Positions 33,494 through 44,099 are shown, numbered from the stretch's first letter. The stretch: DNA of 64,000 nt from Conchocele bisecta (GCA_029237695.1 CM055274.1:73604140-73668139); one strand, 5' to 3'. Program-made: numbers and translations. Notes: generated by a model not told the origin, from the letters alone.

Positions 33494-33636
33494 ATACTTA
33501 TGTGGCTTATCACATGTTAAATATTAGCCACATAAAACGATTTTTAGCCACATAAAAGGATTTTTTAGGTGGCTAATTGTAACCAACCCTATCCTTTACT
33601 AAGTCCATAACCCTGTGGGGCTAGCCACATAAGTAC
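33494..33636. repeat. ACTTATGTGGCT inverted-repeat insert
   Basis: TACTTATGTGGCTTATC at the left and GCTAGCCACATAAGTA at the right bracket internal TAGCCACATAAAA repeats. It lies between the core and right end of the inner Helitron-like element. Confidence 0.5.
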
Positions 33637-34983
33637 CCTAATGTGTGCCCGGACGCACGGACGGACGGACAACCTGACTCCAGTATACCCCCCCACAACT
33701 CGTTGCGGGGGCATAATAAGAATTTTCAATGAAGGAAATAGAAGTTATAACTTATTTCTCTGATGTTAAGTTTTGTAAAGAGACTAAGTATTTGACCTTG
33801 ACATTGGGATCAGCGGGGGTTGGACGGTCATGGATTTGGCACAGTATGGTATTAGAGCCTTACAGGAATGCATGTGTGAAATATTAAGAATTTTAGATGA
33901 AGGAAATAGAAGTTAGAACAATATTTCTCTGATGTTAAGTTTTGTAAAGAGACTAAGTAAATTACCTTGACCTTGGGATCAGCGGGGGTTGGAAGGTCGT
34001 GGATTTGGCACAGCATGGTAGTAGAGCCTTACAGGAATGCATGTGTGAAATATTAAGCATTTTAGATGAAGGAAATAGAAGTTAGAACAATATTTCTCTG
34101 ATGTTAAGTTTTGTAAAGAGACTAAGTATTTGACCTTGACCTTGGTATCAGCGGGGGTTGGATGGTCGTGGATTTGTCACAGCATGGTAGTAGAGCCTTA
34201 CAGGAATGCATGTGTGAAATATTAAGCATGTTAGATGAAGAAATAGAAGTTATAACAATATTTCTCTGATGTTAAGTTTTGTAAAGAGACTAAGTATTTG
34301 ACCTTGACCTTGGGATCTGCGGGGGTTGGACAGTCGTGGATTTGGCACAGCATGGTAGTAGAGCCTTACAGGAATGCATGTGTGAAATATTAAGCATTTT
34401 AGATGAAGGAAAGAGAAGTTATAACAATATTTCTCTGATGTTAAGTTTACGGACTAAGTATTTGACCTTGACCTTGGGATCTGCGGGGGTTGGACGGTCG
34501 TGGATTTGGCACAGCATGGTAGTAGAGCCTTACAGGAATGCATGTGTGAAATATGAAGCATTTTAGATGAAGGAAATAGAAGTTATAACAATATTTCTCT
34601 GATGTTAAGTTTACAGACGCACGGACAACCTGACTCCAGTATACCCCCCCACAACTCGTTGCGGGGGGTATAATAATTGTGTAAAATACGCCAATACGCC
34701 CCTTATCTGGAGCCCTGGAAGTACAAGTAACACAAGAGTCCAGCCCAATTATCATTACAATATCGCATCCGAAACACTATATTCAATCAACAACATATCC
34801 AATCCATGGCCAGAATCCACTAGGCTGCAAATTACTTCTATAAACAGTGACAAAATATCTCTCTATTCCCCAGACTCGGAATAAATCCATATGTAGACAC
34901 GCTTGCACGTTACACCACCCACTGACAAAATGTGCCTGGTCAACTATGTGACCGGTGCAGAGCCAGATCAATCTGTACATCAT

Positions 34984-35121
34984 TATAGGAATGAATGGCC
35001 TTATTGTAGAATTTATCGGGGTATAAACTTGGAAAAGTCGCGGGAATACTGGACGAAGGCCGGTATTTCCGTGACTTTTCCAAGTTTATATCCCCGATAA
35101 TTCAACAAAAAGGCCATTTTA
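34984..35121. mobile_element. Foldback MITE 'TATAGGAATGAATGGCC' copy 3
   Basis: Arms meet at GACGAAGGCCGG. The right arm is slightly shortened. Confidence 0.8.
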
Positions 35122-35684
35122 TTTATCAACCAGATATGACTTGCGATAGGGGCTTAGGCCATAATATAAAGAATATTGGATTGTGCGACAGACTGAACAG
35201 AAAAATATATGCCTATAGGCCGGAGTATACCGGTAGGCTATATATATTAAAACTAACAAGAAATGCGTCTGTCGAACGCGGATGCCACCTGCAGCATATT
35301 TGAGAAACTGTGACAAAGTGGTTAACCGAAAAGTGTGACGGACGGACGGTCCAAACACTATATGCCACCCGTTTCTTCGAAACCCGATGGCATAAAAACT
35401 TTAACCCGTACGGATATACGCCAATGTGCCGACTATATCATGCAAGCGACAAAAAGTTTCAACGGCGAATGACAAATAGTTAATCGACACATTGTTTGAC
35501 ATTTAATGTACCAACTTAGAATAACCTGACCTGGTGCCACCACGTCCATACCACATCAAAGTCACTTGACTCCTTCCCTTAAAAGTAATAGGATTAGGAA
35601 TAATCATATTACTCTTATAAGTGGTATAACCAAATTCAACTATCACAGACAAGAATGCCAAAGCCGTACCTCAGAGGGCCAAAC

Positions 35685-36566
35685 CAGTAGCCTGTGTCAC
35701 CAAACTTGCAAAGTATACTTATCTTGCTAAGTATACTTTGAGGGATAAAATTTAAGTATAAATTTATAAATTTTTATTATACTGAATTTATTACATTATC
35801 ACAGCCATTTTGGCAGCTGTGATAATGTAATAAATTCAGTAAAATAATTCTGCATACTTTTAACAATCAAATATATGTAGTCGTTAGATCTATATGAAAT
35901 ACACGTAATGCATTTCGGAGAAAATCAATTTTACTCCCTCAAAATATACTTAGCTATAGTCTGTTTCACGAAAGCTGACCAAATTTTACGGCCATATAAA
36001 CAATTCAAAAACCATATTTTTTTCGATAATATTAAATTAAAGGAAAATTTAAGAATGAGCCTTCTTTTTAATTCGTGAAATTTGGCCAAATATTGATTTT
36101 ATTGCGAAAACAAAATTTCCCCATGTTAAATCCCCATAGACATCTTCACGGAGTGAAGATGTCTATGGGGATTTAACATGGGGAAATTTTTTAGAATTTC
36201 AGAAATACTGGACCGATTTTTAAAATTTAACTTTTGTTTTCTTAGTTAGATCATTTCCAAGCTATCTAGCTAGGTTTCGGAGTCAATTTCCAAAAAAAAT
36301 TGTTTTTTGACTCCTCCGACACTCCTCTACCTCTTTTCCCCCCATGTTAAATTCCCATAGAGAAATAAATTTTTCGTAATAAAACCAATATTTGACCAAA
36401 TTTCACGAAATAAAAAGAAGGCTCATTCTTAAATTTTCCTTTAATTTAATATTATCGAAAATAATATTGTTTTTGAATTGTCTATATGGCCGTACAATTT
36501 GGCCAGCTTTCGTGAAACAGACAGTAGATAAGTATAATTTACAATTTTGGTGAAATCTGCAACAGG
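35685..36566. mobile_element. MITE 'GTAGCC' copy 4, itself split
   Basis: It runs from CAGTAGCCTGTGTCACC to TGAAATCTGCAACAGG. It is interrupted at TACTTAGCTA and resumes GATAAGTATAATTTAC. Confidence 0.8.
35957..36534. mobile_element. MITE CTGTCTGTTTCACGAAA copy 2, TA-flanked
   Basis: TA|GTCTGTTTCACGAAAGC ... GCTTTCGTGAAACAGACAG|TA. It includes a nearly perfect 79-nt hairpin (36113-36191) in which CCCCATGTTAAATCCCCATA meets its complement. Confidence 0.85.
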
Positions 36567-36825
36567 TCTCTGGTCGGGATTCCAGTAAAGACGAATCCCG
36601 ATTGTTAAGTTACCCAGCACATGCTCCCAACAAACTACCACTATGTTTGAGTGCATTGCAGCTCACAAACAGAAAGTACAATACATAAAATTACAGTGAA
36701 CCCACAAACAAACACGTTGAAATGTTCTGTATTTCCGGTTTAAAGATGTTTTAACTGTAGAAAACTACATATTATACTGGTACATTGTATGTATCATCAG
36801 CTTACAAGCAGGAAAATACAGAACA

Positions 36826-37488
36826 GGGGGCCGTTTCACTAAACTTCTTACGACTAAAATGTTCGTAAGTGCAAACTTATGATAGTCTGTAAATTTCACA
36901 TTAAAGGTACATGCCCACTCAGTAGACACAAAATGTTCTTTATAGGAATTGAATAAGTGTATAATTGTGTCATTATTCCACCAGTTCTAAACATTACGAG
37001 TGCCCGCTATACATGTATAATTGTTTAGTAATATTTAGTTTACTGATAGTGACTTGCGGTGGTATCAGGCTATTTTCATATGCAAATTAGGCATGATATT
37101 TTTTTAATTATTTATACTAATTAAATGCGTCACCTTAAAAAAATAATATTTTTGACAGATTATAAAATATGATCATTGCACATCAAAAAGTAAACACAGA
37201 GAATAAATAGTAATGTCCGTCAACAATTTAAGGAAACACGGTTATCGCCCCTCATATCAGTGTGGAAATTTAAGTCGAAAATGTCTCAGATGATGTCTCT
37301 GATATAAAGAACATGTGACTACCGAGTGAGCATGTACCTTTAACAATGTTTTCTTGTAAACAATTATTGGATTTACATTTATTGAGCATACGTGCAGTCG
37401 ATGCTCAATAAATGTAAATCCATCAATTGAAATTTCCAGACGATCCCAAATTTGCACTTATCGTACAAAGTTTAATGAAATGGCCCCC
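36826..37488. mobile_element. MITE GGGGGCCGTTTCACTAAA copy, split by TTAA element
   Basis: The ends GGGGGCCGTTTCACTAAAC and TTTAATGAAATGGCCCCC are inverted. It is interrupted at TTTCACATTAA and resumes TTAACAATGTTTTCTTG. The centre palindrome lies at about 37364-37422. Confidence 0.8.
36905..37339. mobile_element. TTAA-flanked non-autonomous element (Kolobok/piggyBac-type)
   Basis: TTAA (36901-36904) | AGGTACATGCCCACTCAGT ... GAGTGAGCATGTACCT | TTAA (37340-37343). Comparison with the uninterrupted host (50340-50400) shows a single TTAA before insertion. TTAA duplications occur in piggyBac and Kolobok, and AGG-starting ends fit Kolobok better. No ORF is present. A second copy is at 63007. Confidence 0.8.
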
Positions 37489-37543
37489 AGACCCTGTATC
37501 CTCCCCAAATACAAGATGTACACGTGGGTCTACATATATAGAG

Positions 37544-37804
37544 AATAGTAGGTTAGTGCCGTGAATGGGAAAAAATATCTGGCAAGGCTCAGGAAACGGG
37601 ATGGACGAGGCTCTGCCGAGCACATACCGTTTCCGTGCCGCGCCAGATATTTTTTCCCATTCACGGCACTAACCTACTATTCTATTTATCCCGTCAACAG
37701 CTACAAATGGCTGTAAAATGCATAAATTGTATTGACTGGATATCAAAAATGTTTCACGGCACCGTGTTTCACGGCACATACGCACTGTGTTGACGGGATA
37801 AATG
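37544..37804. repeat. Two adjacent inverted repeats
   Basis: GAATAGTAGGTTAGTGCCGT ... complement spans about 37544-37682. ATTTATCCCGTCAACAGC ... GTGTTGACGGGATAAAT spans about 37685-37804. The first lies in or beside the second as if inserted. Confidence 0.6.
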
Positions 37805-37825
37805 TCTAGGCTGGTCTATACAGAA

Positions 37826-38068
37826 ATATTGAACAATTCTGCAAAAATCAGGAACCCACTTTTCCGACACAAGGCCTTTATCAAGGAATTAGTTTCTACT
37901 AAACGCTAAGTGGCATCCATATTAGATTTCACAATGTTTATCATAAACATAAATATTGTGAAATCTAAGATGGATGCCACTTAGCATTCAGTAGAAACTA
38001 ATTCCTTGATAAAGGCCGTGTGCCGAAACGTCGGAAAAGTGGGTTCCTGGTTTTTTGCAGAATTGTTC
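37826..38068. repeat. 240-bp inverted repeat
   Basis: Arms of about 118 bp (GAACAATTCTGCAAAAATCA, AACCCACTTTTCCGAC, GAATTAGTTTCTACT) meet at CAATGTTTATCATAAACATA. It appears to be a foldback element. No ORF is present. Confidence 0.65.
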
Positions 38069-38129
38069 AACATATCGTATTATTGTGGAAAGCATACTAT
38101 AAGCAAATAAACCAGATGTTTTGTAGATC

Positions 38130-38808
38130 CAGTAGCTGATTCACCAAAATTGCTAAGCATACTTATCTAGCTAAGTATACGTTGAGTGAGTAATACAGAG
38201 CTCCAGATACGCTGCAGAGACCCGATTAAAATTGCCAAAAAACCCAATTGAAATCAGAAGTAGCAAGTATCAAAAAGCAATAAAAAAATTGTGGTACCTT
38301 TACCATGCTGCAGAAAACAATAAACAGACCACAAATATAGCGTATTTTTCTTATTTTCCATGAAACCACATATTGGTATTTCTTGGAGACAATTCTAATG
38401 AAATGCCAAGACATGTTTTCATTTCGAAGCAAACTATTCAATAATTGCTGTCTGTTGATGGGTAAACAGTAGTGTGATTTTATTTTACCCAATTAAAATT
38501 CTGAAATACCGAATTGCTTCAGAAATGATGGAGTGACAATACTCAATTACTAATTCCTTATCTGGAGTCCTGGGTAATCATTTAGTTTTCCCGAATACGT
38601 ATTATTTCATATACATGTAGATCTAACAACTGCATATATTTGATGATTAAAAGTATGCAGAATCGTTATACTGATTGTCTGTGCTAATGTAATAAATTCA
38701 GTATAATAATTATGGTCAGAAAATGTATCCTTAAATTTTTCTCCCTCAAAGTGTACTTAGCAAGAGAAGTATACATGTACTTTGCAATTTTGGTGAAATC
38801 GGCCACTG
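38130..38808. mobile_element. MITE 'GTAGCC' copy 5, split by a CAGAGCTCC MITE
   Basis: It runs from CAGTAGCTGATTCACC to GTGAAATCGGCCACTGG. The insertion 38196-38572 (CAGAGCTCCAGATACG ... CTTATCTGGAGTCCTG) lies between TGAGTGAGTAATA and GGTAATCATTTAG. Confidence 0.8.
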
Positions 38809-38811
38809 GTC

Positions 38812-39050
38812 CATATGTGTGGTTGTGACTGGAGCAATTAGGCTTATGGGATTTGTGACCAGACAAGCTCCTGATCAAATAGCACGCTCCTGTAGCCTGA
38901 TAATGATCTAGATCGCTTGCTAGACGCATAGTGGCTTTTTCATTGATGGAATGGCGGCCAGTGCAGATCCTGATCAGACTGTGCGGATGCACAGGCTGAT
39001 CTGGATCTACACTGGTCGCAAAATCCGTAAGCCCCATCTCTCCATTACAT
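38812..39050. repeat. Repeat with GATCAGNCTGTGC...GCACAGNCTGATC inverted core
   Basis: TGGTTGTGACTGGAGCAATT leads to CCAGTGCAGATCCTGATCAG and GGCTGATCTGGATCTACACT. It is the best preserved of several copies, others being at about 60020-60250 and 60345-60600. Confidence 0.65.
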
Positions 39051-39082
39051 AAGCCCCATTACACATAGTGGTCCGGTCCTAT

Positions 39083-39355
39083 TCTCTCCAGATAAGGTGC
39101 ATATTGGTGTATTTTACGAAGTGGGTGGGGTACTATTCTAGTACAATACAGAAGTATGTATTGATTTTCAAATGGAGTACGGTAGTGAAAATACTCTAAT
39201 AAAGTAGAAATTTAATTAATTGAGTTGCAAAAAGCAAAACATTTGCCTTTTGCAGCTGAAATAAGCGATTTTTTATTTGTAAAAGTAAAATACGCATTGA
39301 ATTTAAAATCTGGGTGTATAATACCCTTTAGATATAAAACTTATCTGGAGCGATG
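39083..39355. mobile_element. MITE CAGAGCTCC relative, inverted
   Basis: CTCTCCAGATAAGGTGCATA ... ACTTATCTGGAGCGATG, with GCAAAAAGCAAAACATTTGC inside. This is the opposite orientation to 24939-25296. Confidence 0.65.
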
Positions 39356-39517
39356 CTCTCAATAGCATCTATTCTAGTACCATACAGGAAATTGCCTCTC
39401 ACAGTCATTTCCTTAGAGAACAATATACAAGTTTCAATAAGGCCTACAAAATAATTAGTTGTGGTGTGAGCAACAGCACAGGTTTTTGAAGAACGGCTCG
39501 TATTTCGGTGTTATATG

Positions 39518-39924
39518 CAGTGCTCCAGATAAGGAATTAGTAATTGAGTATTGTCACTCCATCATTTCTGAAACAATTGGGTATTTCACAATTTTAATTG
39601 GGTAAAATAAAATCACACTACTGTTTACACATCAACGGACAGCAATTATTGAATAGTTTGCTTCGAAATGAAAACATGTCTTGGCATTTCATTAGAATTG
39701 TCTCCTTGGAGACAATTCTAATGAAATACCAAGATGTGTTTTCATGGAAAGTAAGAAAAAATATGCTATATGTGTCGTCTGTTTATTGTTTTCTGCAGCA
39801 TGATAAAGGTACCACAACATTTTTATTGCTTTTTGATACTCGCTACTTCTGATTTCAATTGGGTTTTTGGCAATTTTAATTGGGTATTTAATTTAAGCAA
39901 ATATGCAGCTTATCTGGAGCTCTG
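39518..39924. mobile_element. MITE CAGAGCTCC, CCCAATTAAAATTG subfamily, inverted full copy
   Basis: It runs from CAGTGCTCCAGATAAGG to GCTTATCTGGAGCTCTG. The middle has a hairpin (GAATTGTCTCCTTGGAGACA) flanked by AATGAAATGCCAAGA-type arms. Confidence 0.8.
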
Positions 39925-40161
39925 GTTATATGGGTTATTTCAGTATATTTCACGATATATTTTGACAGGAGAAAGGGGCCCGAAAGTTTGGAATGGTGAA
40001 TGTGTAGATAATTGACGATTTCTGTCGTATGTAATGTTTGAGCATTAGTAGTTGTACCAAACTATGGAAAGTACCCAAAACCAACGCAATGCACCAAAAA
40101 TACCCATATGACACCAACATAATGACCATCTGTTCAAACACCCGTGGGCAACAGTACAGAC

Positions 40162-40606
40162 TACTGTCTGTTCCACGTTTTTCTGAAGACAAACCTTTGG
40201 CTATTAAACATATTAAATCTAAAAAATATTTAAATGTAAGTACTTTTTCATCAATAACAAAACATTCACCCTCTCCATTTTTTTTTATTTCATGAAATTC
40301 CATAAAATAATGATTTTATTGCGAGAAAAAAAAAAGGAGGAGGCTCAGACCAGGAGGACCGAAAGTAAAATTAAAAAAAAAGGGAAATTGACTCCGAAAC
40401 CTGGCGAGATAGCTTAGAAATGATGTAAATAAGAAAACAAAATTCAGATTTTGAAAATCTGTCGACAAATAAAAAATTATTTTTATACCCCATGTTAATT
40501 TCCCATTCGTATTGATGAAAAAGTATTTACATTTAAATATTTTTTAGATTTAATGTGTTTAAACCCAAAAGTTTGTCAGCAGAAAACCGTGGAACAGACA
40601 ATATAC
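40162..40606. mobile_element. MITE CTGTCTGTTCCACG full copy
   Basis: CTGTCTGTTCCACGTTTTTC ... CCGTGGAACAGACA, with both ends present. It helps recognise the split copy at 13458-24692. Left-end fragments of the family also lie at 41360-41450 and 48611-48680. Confidence 0.8.
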
Positions 40607-40739
40607 TACATGTAGGTAGAGTACTACTAGTTAGTCAGTTGTATGTGTCAATATTTAATGTACATGTTGACATTATAGCATAATTCTTGCTTGCCAGTTG
40701 AGGGATATAGCTGGAGTTGAGGGATATAGCTAATCTTTT

Positions 40740-41160
40740 AATAACAAAACGTTTAAACCATAATGGCTGCAGACTTCATATTTGTTCTCTGGCTTCCTTA
40801 TGGTGTACATATATATGCACTTTATGCATGAAGTCAATTTGATTTTTTCATTCGAACCCCAGTTGTGGATTACCTCCTCTTCTGGACTTAGAATTTAGCA
40901 ATTTAGCCCTGTAAGGAGTAAAACTTTTAAACAATAATAGGTACAGACCTCATATTTTGTGACTGAATTTTCATTTTAACCCCCGGTCGTGGATTATCTC
41001 TTTCGACTTGGATTTTAGCAATTTTGCCTTGTAAGTTTTAAAACATTTCAACCCTAATACAGTTAGCGGGAGATTTCATATTTGGTATGTGGCTGAGCAA
41101 AGTGAATTTCAATTTGACCCTTAGATTGTGGATTCTCTCCCCTTTTGGGATGAAATATGT
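40740..41160. repeat. Degenerate tandem repeat, three units of about 120-170 bp
   Basis: Units start near 40745, 40918 and 41038 (AAAACNTTTAAACNNTAAT) and share GTGGATTACCTC, CTTCTGGACTT and GAATTTAGCAATTT blocks. No ORF is present. Confidence 0.55.
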
Positions 41161-41648
41161 ATTTTTTCCTTATAAGTTAGGATTCATAGATGGTATGTGG
41201 CTTCCGTATATAAGTGTAGATGCACAAAGTCACGGATTATGTTCCCTTTTTAAAATAAAAGTTTGGATATGTGGGTATATTGTGACAGTACGCAATCAAC
41301 TTCCCTCTAGTTTTCTCATTATATTCATGAACATCTCAAAGGCTCAGCAACACATCACTACTGTCTGTTCCACGTTTTACTGCCAAGAAACTTTTATTTA
41401 GTAAACACATTAAATACAAAAATTATTTAAATGTATGTACTTTTTCATAAAGTATGACTTGAACACCTTCCATACCCGGTAGTTTAAATTGCGGCATGAC
41501 TGTGTTCCAAATGCTCACATCAAGTGTCCAAATATTGAAGCAATCCGTCAAGAAATATTATTAAAGTCATACCATGATGACGATGCTTGTACAAACTTTG
41601 TGACATTTCGGGTGACGACGGAAAAAGTGCTAAAGCAGGCGTGACAAC

Positions 41649-42325
41649 AACCATCTTGTGCATGAGATATTACATCCATCCCGAGAAGCAACCATATTGC
41701 GAACGAGACATTACGTCCCGCCCGAGACGCAACCATCTTGGGCACAAGATATTACGTCCCGCCCGAGACACAACCATCTTGCGCACAAGATAGTACGTCC
41801 TGCCCAAGACACAACCATATTGCGCACAAGATATTACGTCCTGCCCGAGACACAACCATCTTGTGCACAAGATATTACGTCCCGCCCAAGAGACAACCAT
41901 CTTGCGCTCAAGATATTACGTCCCGCCCGAGACACAACCTTCTTGCGCACAAGATATTATGTCCTGCTCGAGACACAACCATCTTGCGCACGAGATATTA
42001 TGTCCCGCCAGAGACACAACCATATTGCGCCCGAGATATTACGTCCAGCCTGTGATGCAACCATCTTGCGCCCGAGATATTACGTCCCGCCTGAGACACA
42101 ACCATCTTGCGCAGGAGATATTATGTCCCGCCAGAGACACAACCATATTGCGCCCGAGATATTACGTCCAGCCTGTGATGCAACCATCTTGCGCCCGAGA
42201 TATTACGTCCCGCCCGAGACACAACCATCTTGCGCACGAGATATTATGTCCCGCCAGAGACACAACCATCTTGCGCACAAGATATTAGGTCCCGCCCGAG
42301 ACACAACCATCTTGCGCACAAACTG
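41649..42325. repeat. 41-bp minisatellite, about 16 units
   Basis: AACCAT recurs every 41 bp (41649, 41690, 41731, 41772, ... 42305). The unit contains ATCTTGCGCACAAGATATTA and CGTCCCGCCCGAGACACA. A 123-bp higher-order repeat (3 units, carrying a CAGCCTGTGATG variant) is present twice (about 42015-42260). Because 41 x 3 = 123, all three frames stay open for long stretches, giving chance ORFs of up to 223 codons. It lies 0.75 kb inside intron 1. Confidence 0.95.
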
Positions 42326-43030
42326 TTAAGTTTGTAAAATACATTTCGGACCGCACACGGAAAACAGTAAAAAAAATAGAAATATTCAGCGACATAGAAA
42401 ATTTTAGGTACAATAATTTGCCTCCGATATGTTATATGTTATCTATATGTTGGCTACAATTTGACCCATTAAAAAAATGTGAGCAACCGAAGTGCATACA
42501 CAAACCTGTTGCATGTAGATCAATCTTTAGTAAACTGTATATGCTATACCTTTAGACGAATAATCGTTGATGTAGAACTAGTAAATTGCCAAAAATAATA
42601 GAACAGGGAAATCATTTTCCCATGGAAGCTATCTTTTCGCTTGTTGTTGTTCAACATAACGAAATGAAGCCTTCAAATTTACAAGATATACATGTAAATA
42701 TCAGATAAACACCTGGACACGGTAAAATAACCAATTTCTGCATGTGTATGTTCTTTATTAATAATTTATTGATACAGCTTTGACAGTTTTATATCGCTAA
42801 CAGTAACATATGAAACACGCCGGATAACCGATTTCAAAAATCACTCATCCATGCGTTACATTAAATTGCTACCCTTGCGAGTAGATATGTATGTGTAGAC
42901 CTTGTACCCCATGTAGACTAGTCTAGAAACACGCCTACCGGGGAAACTATCATGATTTCTTGCTATATATGCTTGCAAGAGGTATGGAGCAGGGTAGCAA
43001 TTTTGTTTCTAAGAAAAGTTATACAGGTGA
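42326..43030. other. Start of intron 1, nothing recognised
   Basis: AT-rich; no repeat shared with the window. It could contain intron regulatory sites, but none stands out. Confidence 0.4.
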
Positions 43031-43071
43031 TTTTATGAGATGATTATTCCACACTGTATACATTTCAATAC

Positions 43072-43287
43072 CTTCAGCTCTAGTGCTGGGACGTTTTCAG
43101 ATGACGTAGATGCAGAGGAACACAGAGATTTTGACGGGGATCCAGATTCTTTGCTGGAGGATTCCAGGGCCATTTGGTAGGAAACCGATTGTTCAGAACT
43201 GGAGATACTCTCCGTGCTCGACGTTTTGGTGCGATGTTGTGGCAAGTCCGACTTGTAGGCATAATCATGTCGATCTTTGTGGGCCAT
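43072..43287 (-). CDS. Myotubularin-related phosphatase, coding exon 1 (N-terminus)
   Basis: This exon encodes 72 residues from the ATG at 43287 to Lys72, followed by the donor CTGAAG|GTATTG. The start is supported by an in-frame TAA two codons upstream and a purine at -3. The protein is Ser/Thr-rich and low in complexity (a SSASTSSENV-type stretch near residues 57-66), like the disordered N-terminus of vertebrate MTMR2. It ends in phase 0, which matches exon 2. Assignment to the gene rests on that phase match, the strand, the Ser-rich resemblance and the promoter-like sequence upstream. This exon alone has no diagnostic motif, so it is the least certain of the five. The next exon is 18.3 kb away. 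Confidence 0.7.
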
Positions 43288-43420
43288 TTCAATTTATTTT
43301 ACCGGACTAAATACGCTATAGAATCATAATTTCCATCAAAATTGTAAATTTCGTGATTGTGACAAGATCATTTACTTCCGGTTTCTGGTGATAAATAATC
43401 TCCAATTGAAGAGCTACTTG
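43288..43420 (-). promoter_or_regulatory. Likely promoter/5' UTR of the myotubularin gene with ETS site
   Basis: Upstream of the start codon the minus strand carries CCGGAAGT (43374-43381), a consensus ETS/GABP site about 90 bp before the ATG. No TATA box is seen. This arrangement is common in TATA-less housekeeping promoters. The transcription start cannot be placed from sequence alone. Confidence 0.4.
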
Positions 43421-44040
43421 TTATAAGGGAGGCAAATCTGACGAGGGCGTTTGTGTCGCTGCTTCTGACACGCCTACAGGTATGCGCCACTAACAAGGGA
43501 CCATACATTCATCTTCGCCCCAGTAAAATAAGTCCATTATATTCAGCAGAAACATCAGTAATATACAATGTTGCCTGTGGCCACTAACACACACAGCTTG
43601 GAAAGAATCTCCAATGCGCACTTTAAATAGGCATACCGGGAAGTTTCAGGGAGGTGAAGAAAGCAATAAAAAGTCTCAGCTGTGTAATAGGACCATACAT
43701 ACAATGTATCATTCGTCCCTGTTTATAGATTGCATCGTTTGGACGTAATTGTATATATGAGATGACTGAAAAAAAATCGGTATACAAAGTGAAGAACAAC
43801 TCATAATACTGAAAAGTAACTAAGTATTTCAAATATTGAAATTACAAGAATTACTGAAAAAAAAATATTCCTATCGAAATTTAACATGTTTGAAAACGTG
43901 CATAGGGTTTTAGCATAGGGAACTATTACCCGTATATATTTTTTATTTTAGAAATAGTGGACCAACTTTCAAAATGTTATTGTTATTTTCTTAGGTTTAT
44001 CAATAGACTACTATTTACTGAGCCATATATTTCGGAGTTA
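43421..44040. other. 5' flank of the gene, weak repeat traces
   Basis: There are traces of the CTGTCTGTT MITE interior (TCCTATCGAAATTTAACATG, AGAAATAGTGGACCAACTTT) at 43860-44030. No divergent gene was recognised. Confidence 0.4.
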
Positions 44041-44051
44041 ATTCCTTCTTT

Positions 44052-44055
44052 TGTG

Positions 44056-44099
<44 letters not shown>

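Larger units (their letters stand above)
31994..33716 (-). mobile_element. Second copy of the same Helitron-like element inserted in the first
   Basis: A full set of termini recurs: CTAGATTGGTCAGTAAGCGA at 31994 and CGTTGCGGGGGCATAA ending 33716. They lie inside one core unit of the outer copy (ATGTGTGAA | TAAGAATTTTCAATG). The unit reads through when the inner copy is removed. Confidence 0.75.
31248..34673 (-). mobile_element. Helitron-like tandem-core element (outer copy)
   Basis: Read on the minus strand it ends GTAAGC-CTC-GCTTAC, then 8 nt, then CTAG|T. This is a 6-bp-stem hairpin and CTAG terminus as in Helitrons. It begins TTATACCCCCCGCAACGAG, and host A and T flank it with no duplication. 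The core is about 17 units of about 170 bp (GAGACTAAGTATTTGACC, GGATTTGGCACAGCATGG, CATTTTAGATGAAGGAAATA). No Rep/helicase ORF is present. Confidence 0.7.
30941..34717. mobile_element. MITE CAGAGCTCCAGATAAG copy expanded to 3.8 kb by insertion
   Basis: The left part runs CAGAGCTCCAGATAAG to GTATTCAGCTAAAA. The right part starts TAATTGTGTAAAATACGCC and ends CTTATCTGGAGCCCTG. The copy at 24939-25296 and the right half at 29763-29998 show these parts are normally contiguous. Confidence 0.85.
35510..36630 (+). mobile_element. SINE-like element split by MITE-in-MITE
   Basis: The left part (AACTTAGAATAACCTGACC, CTGGTGCCACCACG) ends GAGGGCCAAAC at 35684. The right part restarts TCTCTGGTCGGGATTCC at 36567 and continues as in the 5268-5640 copy (GGTCTCCAGTCGGAATTCCG). 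Confidence 0.7.

Noticed and set aside
41658..42329. Plus-strand ORF of 223 codons, longest in the window
   Set aside because: It lies wholly in the 41-bp minisatellite. All three frames are open because of the period, and the 'protein' is a 41-residue repeat of chance sequence.
43110..43310. Plus-strand 66-codon ORF
   Set aside because: It is the shadow of exon 1 of the myotubularin gene on the opposite strand.
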